This document shows positions 1-5,517 of a DNA stretch of 7,344 nt, one piece after another. Source of the stretch: Hyphomicrobiales bacterium (GTDB lineage Bacteria; Pseudomonadota; Alphaproteobacteria; Rhizobiales; Kaistiaceae); assembly GCA_017305815.1 (NCBI GenBank), contig JAFKJZ010000308.1, forward strand, positions 1-7,344. Direction: 5' to 3'. The position numbers and the translations under genes were made by a program. The notes beneath the pieces are model-generated. The model saw only the letters and a list, made by a program, of their open reading frames with translations. It was not told the DNA's origin and searched no databases. Position 1 is the first letter of the stretch; each line of letters starts with the position of its first letter.

Positions 1-14
1 CTTTCAGGCTGGGA

Positions 15-947
15 TCATTTACCGCTGAGGAGCTTGTCGTAGATCTCGGCTTTGTCCTTCTCGTAGAGGGCGTCGGTGATGACGTTGAAGCCGGCCGGCG
101 TGCCGCCCGCCTCCATGGCCGCCAGCGAGAGCGCGACGTAGCTGGTCGCCTGCGGGTCCTGCCACTGCGCGGCATTGACGTAGCCGTTCAGCACCTCCTG
201 CGTGGTGTCGAGCGAATTGCCCCAGCCGACGACCGGGATTTCGCCCGGCTTGACGCCGACCTGGTCGAAGACGCGCTTGATCGAACCGGTGACGAGATCG
301 CCGAGGCCGATGATCGCTTTCACCTTGGTCCGGTTGGCGGTGAGGTAATCGACCATGCGGGTGATCACCTCGGCCTGGTCGAGCGTCGCCTCGGTCACCT
401 CATAGGTGATGCCGAGCGGCTCGAACACGCTCTTGATGCCTTCCTCTTCCTGCACGCCATAGGTGGCGCCCGGGATCTCGACCGGCATCCAGACGAAATC
501 GCCCTTCTTCACCAGGCCCTTGTCGACCAGATACTGCGCCCAGCCACGGCCGAACACGACGTTGTTGCCGCCGACATAGGCGTTGAACGACGCCTTCGGG
601 TCGGGGGTGTTGAAGTTGATGATCGGGATCTTGGCGGCGTTGGCTTCCTTCGCGACCTCGACCAGGCTGCCGGGATCCGGGCTGGTCGTGACGATGCCGT
701 CGGCCTTGGCGGCGATGGCGGCGCGTACGGCCTCCTGGTGCGAGGCGACGTTGCCCTGGTGGAACGAGGTGTTGACCGTGTTGCCGGTATCCTTCGCCCA
801 CTGCTGGGCACCGGCAAGGAAGTAGGTCCAGACCGGGTCGGCCGACGTGCCGTGCGAGATCCAGTAGAAGGTCTTGGCCTGGGCCGCGACCGGCATTGCC
901 AGCGCTATCATTGCGCCGGACAAGAGTACCGCGAGCTTCTTGAACAT
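15..947 (-). CDS. Periplasmic sugar-type ABC transporter substrate-binding protein
   Basis: This 310-residue protein would bind a small ligand, probably a sugar or sugar-like compound, in the periplasm and deliver it to an ABC importer. A signal peptide is clear: MFKK, a hydrophobic stretch at residues 5-22, and an AQA|KT cleavage site after residue 24. The mature protein looks like the type 1 periplasmic-binding fold of the Peripla_BP_4 (ribose/xylose-like) family: an early FYWISHG strand, an ADGIVTTSPDP segment, IPIINFNTPD, a hinge-proximal EIPGATYG segment and a VVGWGNS segment near the C-terminal lobe. I chose the ATG at 947 because a GGGAGG sequence (minus strand) ends 6 bases before it and the signal peptide then begins normally. 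In-frame ATGs at 953 and 977 are badly spaced or lie outside that ribosome site. No partner permease or ATPase is visible, so they probably lie left of the window. The ligand cannot be named. A role beside polyamine genes may be coincidental, because a terminator-like hairpin separates the units. Confidence 0.87.
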   Translation of the reverse strand: MFKKLAVLLSGAMIALAMPVAAQAKTFYWISHGTSADPVWTYFLAGAQQWAKDTGNTVNTSFHQGNVASHQEAVRAAIAAKADGIVTTSPDPGSLVEVAKEANAAKIPIINFNTPDPKASFNAYVGGNNVVFGRGWAQYLVDKGLVKKGDFVWMPVEIPGATYGVQEEEGIKSVFEPLGITYEVTEATLDQAEVITRMVDYLTANRTKVKAIIGLGDLVTGSIKRVFDQVGVKPGEIPVVGWGNSLDTTQEVLNGYVNAAQWQDPQATSYVALSLAAMEAGGTPAGFNVITDALYEKDKAEIYDKLLSGK

Positions 948-961
948 TGGCATCCTCCCAT

Positions 962-976
962 TGAACGTTTCGTTCA
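962..976. promoter_or_regulatory. Candidate operator: inverted repeat before the substrate-binding protein gene
   Basis: This is a perfect 15-base inverted repeat, TGAACG-TTT-CGTTCA, with 6-base arms and a 3-base centre. It lies only a few bases upstream of the GGGAGG ribosome site of the leftward gene. The position suits a repressor site or a small 5' leader hairpin that affects translation. The regulator is unknown and the function is inferred only from symmetry and position. Confidence 0.35.
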
Positions 977-977
977 T

Positions 978-1127
978 GCGACCACGGCTATGGCTGCCGC
1001 TTCGCCGCTTTTCGCGGCGCGCTTGCTGCCCGGTCGAGAGGTGCCTCTACGCCGTTGGCAGCAGCGGTCTCGGGGGGAGACTGACACAATTGCCGCGTGC
1101 GTCAACTGACGCTGCGACAGATTGTCC
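978..1127 (-). promoter_or_regulatory. Upstream region of the substrate-binding protein gene, rich in inverted repeats
   Basis: No gene fits in this stretch. Read on the minus strand it should carry the promoter and leader of the leftward transport gene. It contains four short perfect inverted repeats: 1099-1112 (GCGTCA-AC-TGACGC), 1067-1081 (GTCTC-5-GAGAC), 1037-1048 (AGAGG-TG-CCTCT) and 1003-1019 (CGCCGC-5-GCGGCG). The only -35-like hexamer I can point to is TTGACG (minus strand, 1105 to 1100), which sits inside the 1099-1112 repeat. No convincing -10 follows at 16-18 bases. The repeat over the possible -35 is therefore the best operator candidate, but the promoter itself is not resolved. 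Confidence 0.3.
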
Positions 1128-1150
1128 AAAAAAATGACACCGCTGTCATT
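1128..1150 (-). terminator. Rho-independent terminator-like hairpin after the polyamine catabolism operon
   Basis: On the minus strand the sequence reads AATGACA-GCGG-TGTCATT followed directly by further T residues. This gives a 7-bp stem, a 4-base loop and a T-run of seven that overlaps the stem end by two. It lies about 30 bases past the stop of the puuB-type gene, which fits termination of the leftward three-gene operon. The stem is AT-rich and so only moderately stable. The core TGACA-N4-TGTCA is also a good dyad and could instead be a protein-binding site for the next leftward gene. Confidence 0.6.
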
Positions 1151-1162
1151 GGCGCAACGCCT

Positions 1163-1189
1163 CGGCTCTGCCGGATGGCATCAGAGCCG
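1163..1189 (-). repeat. Hairpin spanning the stop codon of the puuB-type gene
   Basis: A perfect 8-bp inverted repeat (CGGCTCTG at 1163-1170 and CAGAGCCG at 1182-1189) encloses an 11-base loop. It includes the TGA stop of the oxidase gene. No T-run follows it immediately, so it is not a classical terminator on its own. It lies just before the terminator-like hairpin at 1128-1150 and could protect the 3' end of the mRNA. Confidence 0.45.
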
Positions 1190-2455
1190 GTCGCGCAGCG
1201 CGTACCAGCTCATGCCGGCGACGAGCGCCGGCCAGCGCAGCAGCTTGCCGCCGGGGAAGCGGGGGCAGGGGAGCGCGGCAAAGGCGTCGAGCTTGCCGGG
1301 ATTGCCGAGGATGGCCTCGGCCAGGATCTTGCCGCCGAAGGGGGCCAGCGCCACGCCCTGGCCGGAATAGCCGGAGGCGGCAAAGACGCCGCTGCGAAGC
1401 TTGCGCAGGAAGGGCAGGCGGTTGACCGTGACCGCGAGCGTGCCGCCCCATGCGTAGTCGATCCTCGTGCCATCGAGCCCAGGATAGATCTTCAGGAGAT
1501 GGCGCCGCACGAAGGCGAATATGTCGGCGGGGTCGCTGCGCGAATAGGTCTCGCCGCCGCCGAACAGGATGCGTCCGTCCGGCGTCGGCCGCCAGTAATA
1601 GACGACGAAGCGCGAATCGGAGACCGCCTCGCCGCCAGGGATCAGGCCGCCAGGACCACCGGCGCCGATCGGCTCCGTCGTCAGGATGAAGTTCTTGATC
1701 GGCATGGCGCGGGTTTCGGTTTCCGGGTCGATGCCGTCGAGCAGGCCGTTGCCGGCGAGCACGACGATATCCGCCTTGATCCGGCCACGTAGCGTCTCGA
1801 TCATCGGCGTCTCGCCGTCGACGAGCTTCCTGGCTGCCGTGCCCTCATGGATCCGCGCCCCGGCCTTCTGGGCGGCGCGCGCCAGTCCCTGCGCGAATTT
1901 CAACGGATGCAGGTGGCCGGCGGTGCGATCGAGCCGGCCGCCGAAATAGCTGTGGCTGCCGATCATCGGCGCCAGCCGGTCGCGGTCGATCCATTCGGCC
2001 GGTTTGTAGCCATAGTCGCGGTTCAGCACCTCGACATAGTGGCGCTCCTCTGCGACGAGGCGCTCCTTGTGCACGGCCTCGATCAGGCCGGGTCGCCACT
2101 CGGCGTCGATCTGGTGCTTGTCGATCAAGTGGTGGACGAGCGCCTTGGCTTCCTCGGCCAGGCGGAACAGTTCCAGGGCGGCCGGCTTGCCGAGCCGCTT
2201 TTCCAGCCATTCCTGGTCGCGGCGTTGGCCTGTATGGAGTTGGCCGCCATTGCGCCCGGAAGCGCCCCAGCCGACCTTCTCCGCCTCGATCAGCACCACG
2301 TCGATGCCGGCTTCGGCGAGGTGCAGCGCCGCCGACAACCCGGTGTAGCCGCCGCCGACGATGACGACGTCGGCGCGCGTATCGCCGTCGAGCGGGGCGA
2401 AGGCGAGGTCCTTGTCTGCTGTCGCGGCATACCAGGAAGGGGCGTGCGGCTTCAT
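1181..2455 (-). CDS. puuB: Gamma-glutamylputrescine oxidase family FAD-dependent oxidoreductase
   Basis: This 424-residue cytoplasmic flavoprotein is of the DAO family. By family it oxidises gamma-glutamylputrescine to gamma-glutamyl-aminobutyraldehyde, releasing ammonia and hydrogen peroxide, the second step of the Puu pathway. A Rossmann dinucleotide fold is visible at the N-terminus: VVIVGGGYTGLSAALHLAEAG with the GxGxxG glycines at residues 34-39 and the ribose-binding Glu57 at the end of strand 2. It is followed by the flavin-contacting GASGRNGGQ motif (64-72). The C-terminal FAD motif GYSGQGVAL lies near 362-370. Length and the opening SWYAATA segment match E. coli PuuB (about 426 residues, from memory). 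The ATG at 2455 is preferred: it has GAGG 6 bases upstream and aligns with PuuB. A GTG at 2467, overlapping the previous stop, would add four residues but has no ribosome site. The gene follows the aminotransferase with an 8-base gap and is probably co-transcribed. The exact substrate among amines is inferred from the neighbouring synthetase. Confidence 0.9.
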   Translation of the reverse strand: MKPHAPSWYAATADKDLAFAPLDGDTRADVVIVGGGYTGLSAALHLAEAGIDVVLIEAEKVGWGASGRNGGQLHTGQRRDQEWLEKRLGKPAALELFRLAEEAKALVHHLIDKHQIDAEWRPGLIEAVHKERLVAEERHYVEVLNRDYGYKPAEWIDRDRLAPMIGSHSYFGGRLDRTAGHLHPLKFAQGLARAAQKAGARIHEGTAARKLVDGETPMIETLRGRIKADIVVLAGNGLLDGIDPETETRAMPIKNFILTTEPIGAGGPGGLIPGGEAVSDSRFVVYYWRPTPDGRILFGGGETYSRSDPADIFAFVRRHLLKIYPGLDGTRIDYAWGGTLAVTVNRLPFLRKLRSGVFAASGYSGQGVALAPFGGKILAEAILGNPGKLDAFAALPCPRFPGGKLLRWPALVAGMSWYALRDRL

Positions 2456-2463
2456 CGCGCGCC

Positions 2464-3846
2464 TCACAGGAGGCCGAGCCGCTTCAGCTCGGCCTGGGTG
2501 TCGTCGAGCGTCTTGCGGGCGGAGGCGATCAGTTGGTCGGCCTCGTCATGGCTGAGCGTCAGCGGCGGCGCGATGATCAGGCTGTCGCGCACGGCGCGCA
2601 TGACGAGGTTGTTCCGCAGCGAGATGTCGCGTGCGATCGTGCCGACCTTGCCGGTATCGGCGAACTTCTCCGTCCGCGACGGCTTGTTCGGCACCAGTTC
2701 AATGGCGCCCATCAGGCCAGTCATGCGCGCCTCGCCGACCAGCGGATGGTCGGCGAGAGCGCGCCAGCGCGCCTGCAGATAGGGGCCGATATCGTCGCGT
2801 ACCCGCTCGACCAGCTTTTCGGATTCGAGAATGCGCAGGTTCTCGACCGCCGCGGCGGCGGCGACGGGATGGGCCGAATAGGTGAAGCCGTGATGGAATT
2901 CGCCCGCGCCGTAGAGGACGTCGGCGACCTTGTCGGAAACCATGACGCCGCCGATCGGCAGATAGCCGGAGGAGACGCCCTTGGCGAAGGCCATCAGGTC
3001 GGGCTCGATTTCAAAGGTCTCGGAACCGAACCAGTTGCCGGTGCGGCCGAAGCCGGTGATGACCTCGTCGGCGACCAGCAGGATGTCGCGCTCGGCGAGG
3101 ATGCGCTTTACTTCCGGCCAGTAGGTGGCGGGCGGGATGATGACGCCGCCGGCGCCCTGGATCGGCTCGGCGACGAAGGCGGCGATCCTGTCCTCGCCGA
3201 TCTCGTCGATCGCCTTTTCCAGTTCGCGCGCGGCGTAGACGCCGAATTCGTCAGGGCCCATCTCTCCGCCCTCGCCGAACCAGTAGGGCTGGGCGATGTG
3301 GTGGATGCCGGGGATCGGCAGGCCGCCCTGGCTGTGGATCGACGTCATGCCGCCGAGGCTGCCGCCGCCAAGCGTCGAGCCGTGATAGGCGTTCTTGCGC
3401 GCGATCAGGACCGACTTTTCCGGCTTGCCGAGGCTCGCCCAGTAGTGGCGCACCATGCGGATGACGGTGTCGTTCGCCTCCGAGCCCGAGCCGGCGAAGA
3501 AGACGCGGTTGAACTGCGGCGGCGTCAGCCGCGCGAGCGTCTCGGCCAGTTCGATCGCCGGCGGATGGGTCGACTTGAAGAAGGTGTTGTAGAACGAGAG
3601 ATCCGCCATCTGCCGCTGCACGGCCTCGGCGATCTCCTTGCGGCCATGGCCGATATTGACGCACCAAAGGCCCGACATGCCGTCGAGGATGCGGTTGCCC
3701 TCGGAATCCCAGATCCACGAGCCCTCGGCCCGGACGACGACGCGGCTGCCCTCCGCGTTAAGGCTCTTCATGTCGGAGAAGGCATGGATGTGGTGCGCCG
3801 CGTCGCGGGCGCGATAGTCGGCGGTGACGTTGGATGGCTTCGTCAT
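2464..3846 (-). CDS. spuC: Class III PLP aminotransferase, putrescine/polyamine:pyruvate type
   Basis: This 460-residue cytoplasmic enzyme is of the omega-amino acid:pyruvate / putrescine:pyruvate transaminase group (PLP fold type I). It would move the terminal amino group of putrescine, or of a downstream amino compound, to pyruvate. The PLP machinery is complete: phosphate-binding GSGSEAND (119-126), the ring-stacking YHG (154-156), VADEVITGFGRTG with cofactor-binding Asp260, and FAKGVSSGY with the Schiff-base Lys289. Thr322 in FTYSAHP probably contacts the phosphate from the other subunit. The length agrees with Pseudomonas SpuC (about 456). The start ATG at 3846 overlaps the stop of the upstream synthetase gene as ATGA, so translation is probably coupled; only a weak GGA-type ribosome site is seen. 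The reading frame stays open far upstream through the synthetase gene, but that part is antisense-like shadow, not a fusion. The position beside puuA and puuB types, as in Pseudomonas spuBC, supports a polyamine role. Beta-alanine or GABA transamination remains possible. Confidence 0.9.
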   Translation of the reverse strand: MTKPSNVTADYRARDAAHHIHAFSDMKSLNAEGSRVVVRAEGSWIWDSEGNRILDGMSGLWCVNIGHGRKEIAEAVQRQMADLSFYNTFFKSTHPPAIELAETLARLTPPQFNRVFFAGSGSEANDTVIRMVRHYWASLGKPEKSVLIARKNAYHGSTLGGGSLGGMTSIHSQGGLPIPGIHHIAQPYWFGEGGEMGPDEFGVYAARELEKAIDEIGEDRIAAFVAEPIQGAGGVIIPPATYWPEVKRILAERDILLVADEVITGFGRTGNWFGSETFEIEPDLMAFAKGVSSGYLPIGGVMVSDKVADVLYGAGEFHHGFTYSAHPVAAAAAVENLRILESEKLVERVRDDIGPYLQARWRALADHPLVGEARMTGLMGAIELVPNKPSRTEKFADTGKVGTIARDISLRNNLVMRAVRDSLIIAPPLTLSHDEADQLIASARKTLDDTQAELKRLGLL

Positions 3847-5306
3847 GGGCAGGTCCGGTTGCGGTCTTGCATGGATCCTCGCCGGGCCGCGGGCCCGACG
3901 AGAATGCAGACGTTCAGCAGCAGGAATTCCCCCTCCCCCGGGCTGATCACCTGCATGAACGTCTCGTATTCGGCTCGCTTGATGGCGCCATAGGTGGCGA
4001 CGAAGCGCTCGCCGAAGATTTCGGCCAGTTCTTCCTGTTCCTCGAACAGCGCGACGGCTTCCAGCAGCCCGCGCGGCAGGTCGATCTCGTTCGAATTGGC
4101 CGAGCCGGAGACGGGGTCGCCGACCTTCAGTCCCTCCATCAGGCCAAGATAGCCGCAGGCGAGCGACGCGGCCATGGCGAGATAGGGGTTGGCGTCGGAG
4201 GAGGGCAGTCGGTTTTCCAGCCGCCGCCCGGCCGGATTGGAGTTCGGTACGCGCAGGCCGACCGTGCGGTTGTCGTAGCCCCACTGCGTGTTGACTGGCG
4301 CCGAGGACGAGCGCACCAGCCGGCGATAGGAGTTCACATAGGGGGCCAGCATGCAGAGCACGGCGGGCAGGTATTTCTGCGAGCCGCCGATGAAGGCGAA
4401 GAACTTCGAGGTCGGGTCGCCGTCCTCGTCGGAGAAGATGTTCCTGCCAGTCTCGACGTCGACGACCGACTGGTGGATGTGCATGGCCGAGCCCGGCTCG
4501 CGCGACATCGGCTTCGCCATGAAGGTGGCGTACATGTCGTGCCGCAGCGCCGCCTCGCGGATGGTGCGCTTGAACAGGAACACCTGATCGGCGAGCGCCA
4601 GCGGGTCGCCGTGCAGCAGGTTGATCTCCATCTGCGCGGCGCCTTCCTCGTGGATCAGCGTGTCGATCTCGAGGCCCTGCTGCTCGGAAAAGTCGTAGAT
4701 GTCGTCGAACAGGTCGTCGAACTCGTTGATCGCCGCGATCGAATAGGACTGGCGCGCCGCCTCCGGGCGGCCGGAGCGCCCGGTGGGCGGCTCCAGCTGG
4801 TAGTCGGGATCGGTGTTTGGCTTGACCAGGTAGAACTCGAGCTCGGGCGCCACCACGGGCTGCCAGCCCTGGTGCGAATAGAGCTCGATGACGCGGCGCA
4901 GCACCTGGCGCGGCGCGGTTTCCACCGAGCGCCCGTCGCGGTGATAGGCGTCGTGGATGACCTGCGCGGTCGGGTCTGCTTCCCACGGCACGACGCAGAG
5001 CGTCGACAGGTCGGGCTCGAACATCACGTCCTGGTCGGCGGCGTCGCTGACGAAGCGGGCATCGTCGTCGGGATAGTCGCCCGTGATGGTCTGGGTCAGG
5101 ATCGAACCGGGCATCGACATGGTCGGTCCCGCGAGGAATTTCTGCACCGGCATCATCTTGCCGCGGGCGACGCCGGCCTGGTCTGGCACGACGCATTCGA
5201 TGTCCTCGATGCCGCGCGCCTTCAGCCAGTCCCTGGCCTCATCCAGCGACTTGACGCCACGGACATCACCCTCGATGGCCTTGGCGCCCTTCTTCCGTTT
5301 TGCCAC
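3843..5306 (-). CDS. puuA: Gamma-glutamylputrescine synthetase (glutamine synthetase family) with an extended C-terminus
   Basis: This 487-residue cytoplasmic ATP-dependent ligase of the glutamine synthetase fold would join glutamate to putrescine or a related polyamine, the first step of the Puu/Spu pathway. Visible parts are a beta-grasp N-terminal region with DQAGVARGKMMP (42-53), metal-binding Glu155/Glu157 in APELEFYL, Glu227 in AAQMEINLLHGDP, His276 in GSAMHIHQS (most relatives have GSGMH), and the ATP/metal segment RRLENRLPSSDANPY with Glu364 and Arg366. The usual adenylylation tyrosine is replaced by Ile408 in NEIDLP. The start is GTG at 5306 with a strong GAGGGG ribosome site 5 bases upstream; no ATG fits better. 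Homologues, from memory, end near ISPWEREFLLLNV. Here the corresponding part reads ISPGEGEFLLLNV and continues with 21 more residues (467-487) to a TGA that overlaps the next ATG, which suggests a lost stop codon. It is first in the three-gene operon. A true ammonium-assimilating glutamine synthetase is unlikely given the neighbours. Confidence 0.88.
   Translation of the reverse strand: MAKRKKGAKAIEGDVRGVKSLDEARDWLKARGIEDIECVVPDQAGVARGKMMPVQKFLAGPTMSMPGSILTQTITGDYPDDDARFVSDAADQDVMFEPDLSTLCVVPWEADPTAQVIHDAYHRDGRSVETAPRQVLRRVIELYSHQGWQPVVAPELEFYLVKPNTDPDYQLEPPTGRSGRPEAARQSYSIAAINEFDDLFDDIYDFSEQQGLEIDTLIHEEGAAQMEINLLHGDPLALADQVFLFKRTIREAALRHDMYATFMAKPMSREPGSAMHIHQSVVDVETGRNIFSDEDGDPTSKFFAFIGGSQKYLPAVLCMLAPYVNSYRRLVRSSSAPVNTQWGYDNRTVGLRVPNSNPAGRRLENRLPSSDANPYLAMAASLACGYLGLMEGLKVGDPVSGSANSNEIDLPRGLLEAVALFEEQEELAEIFGERFVATYGAIKRAEYETFMQVISPGEGEFLLLNVCILVGPAARRGSMQDRNRTCP
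3879..3901 (-). repeat. GC-rich hairpin in the extra tail of the puuA-type gene
   Basis: The inverted repeat CGGGCC-GCG-GGCCCG (3883-3897) extends, after one mismatch, by three more pairs (TCG with CGA) to span 3879-3901. It lies in the segment that codes the unusual last residues of the synthetase, about 30 bases before the aminotransferase start. Such hairpins are typical of spacers between genes rather than of conserved coding sequence. Confidence 0.5.
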
Positions 5307-5339
5307 GATTTCCCCTCGGCTTTCACGCGACTGTCCTGA

Positions 5340-5367
5340 AGTGTCGCCACGGCTGGACCGAAGTCAA
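5340..5367 (-). promoter_or_regulatory. Candidate sigma-70 type promoter of the polyamine catabolism operon
   Basis: On the minus strand TTGACT (5367 to 5362) is followed after 16 bases by GACACT (5345 to 5340), which matches three of six -10 consensus bases. Transcription would start a short distance before the GTG at 5306 and its GAGGGG ribosome site. The -35 is good and the -10 is weak. Alphaproteobacterial promoters often look like this, but the call rests on motif and position only. Confidence 0.3.
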
Positions 5368-5422
5368 CTTGGATGCGTTGTCCATGCGGCGTCGGGTCCC
5401 TGCCAGTGGTCGCAGGAAACGG

Positions 5423-5451
5423 TTGAGGTAGGCCAAAAAGCCTTCTAACGT
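5423..5451 (+). promoter_or_regulatory. Candidate sigma-70 type promoter of potF
   Basis: TTGAGG (5423-5428) is followed after 17 bases by TAACGT (5446-5451), which matches the -10 consensus at three positions. The spacer holds a small AGGC-6-GCCT dyad (5430-5443) that could bind a regulator. The divergent arrangement with the catabolism operon would allow shared control of uptake and breakdown. No regulator gene is present in the window. Confidence 0.28.
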
Positions 5452-5454
5452 CTA

Positions 5455-5471
5455 AATTCGGGAACAGAATT
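5455..5471. promoter_or_regulatory. Candidate operator upstream of potF
   Basis: A 17-base inverted repeat, AATTC-GGGAACA-GAATT, lies just downstream of the candidate potF -10 and about 46 bases before the start codon. It is one of the few AT-containing dyads in this GC-rich gap. A regulator bound here could block potF transcription. Only symmetry and location support it. Confidence 0.22.
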
Positions 5472-5517
5472 GTGGCCGGCCCGCGAGGGTCGATGCGGCT
5501 GTATCTAGGGGAACTAT

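Noticed and set aside
1097..2782. Two plus-strand open frames (1097-1792 and 1847-2782) opposite the oxidase gene
   Set aside because: Composition typical of antisense frames in GC-rich DNA; no recognisable domain and no ribosome site.
2533..3993. Long plus-strand open frame of about 486 codons opposite the aminotransferase
   Set aside because: Antisense shadow with biased composition; the minus-strand frame carries complete PLP-enzyme motifs.
2464..5196. A 910-codon open frame covering the aminotransferase and most of the synthetase region as a possible giant fusion protein
   Set aside because: Only the part from 3846 to 2464 looks like a protein family. The upstream part is an arginine/proline-rich out-of-frame reading of the synthetase gene, which has all its motifs in another frame.
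3834..5339. Long plus-strand open frame of about 501 codons opposite the synthetase
   Set aside because: It is the antisense shadow of a GC-rich gene, with His/Arg/Val-rich composition and no family motif or ribosome site.
1123..5383. The short word TTGTCCA seen in both intergenic regions as a shared operator
   Set aside because: A 7-base match without symmetry or common spacing to promoters is expected by chance.
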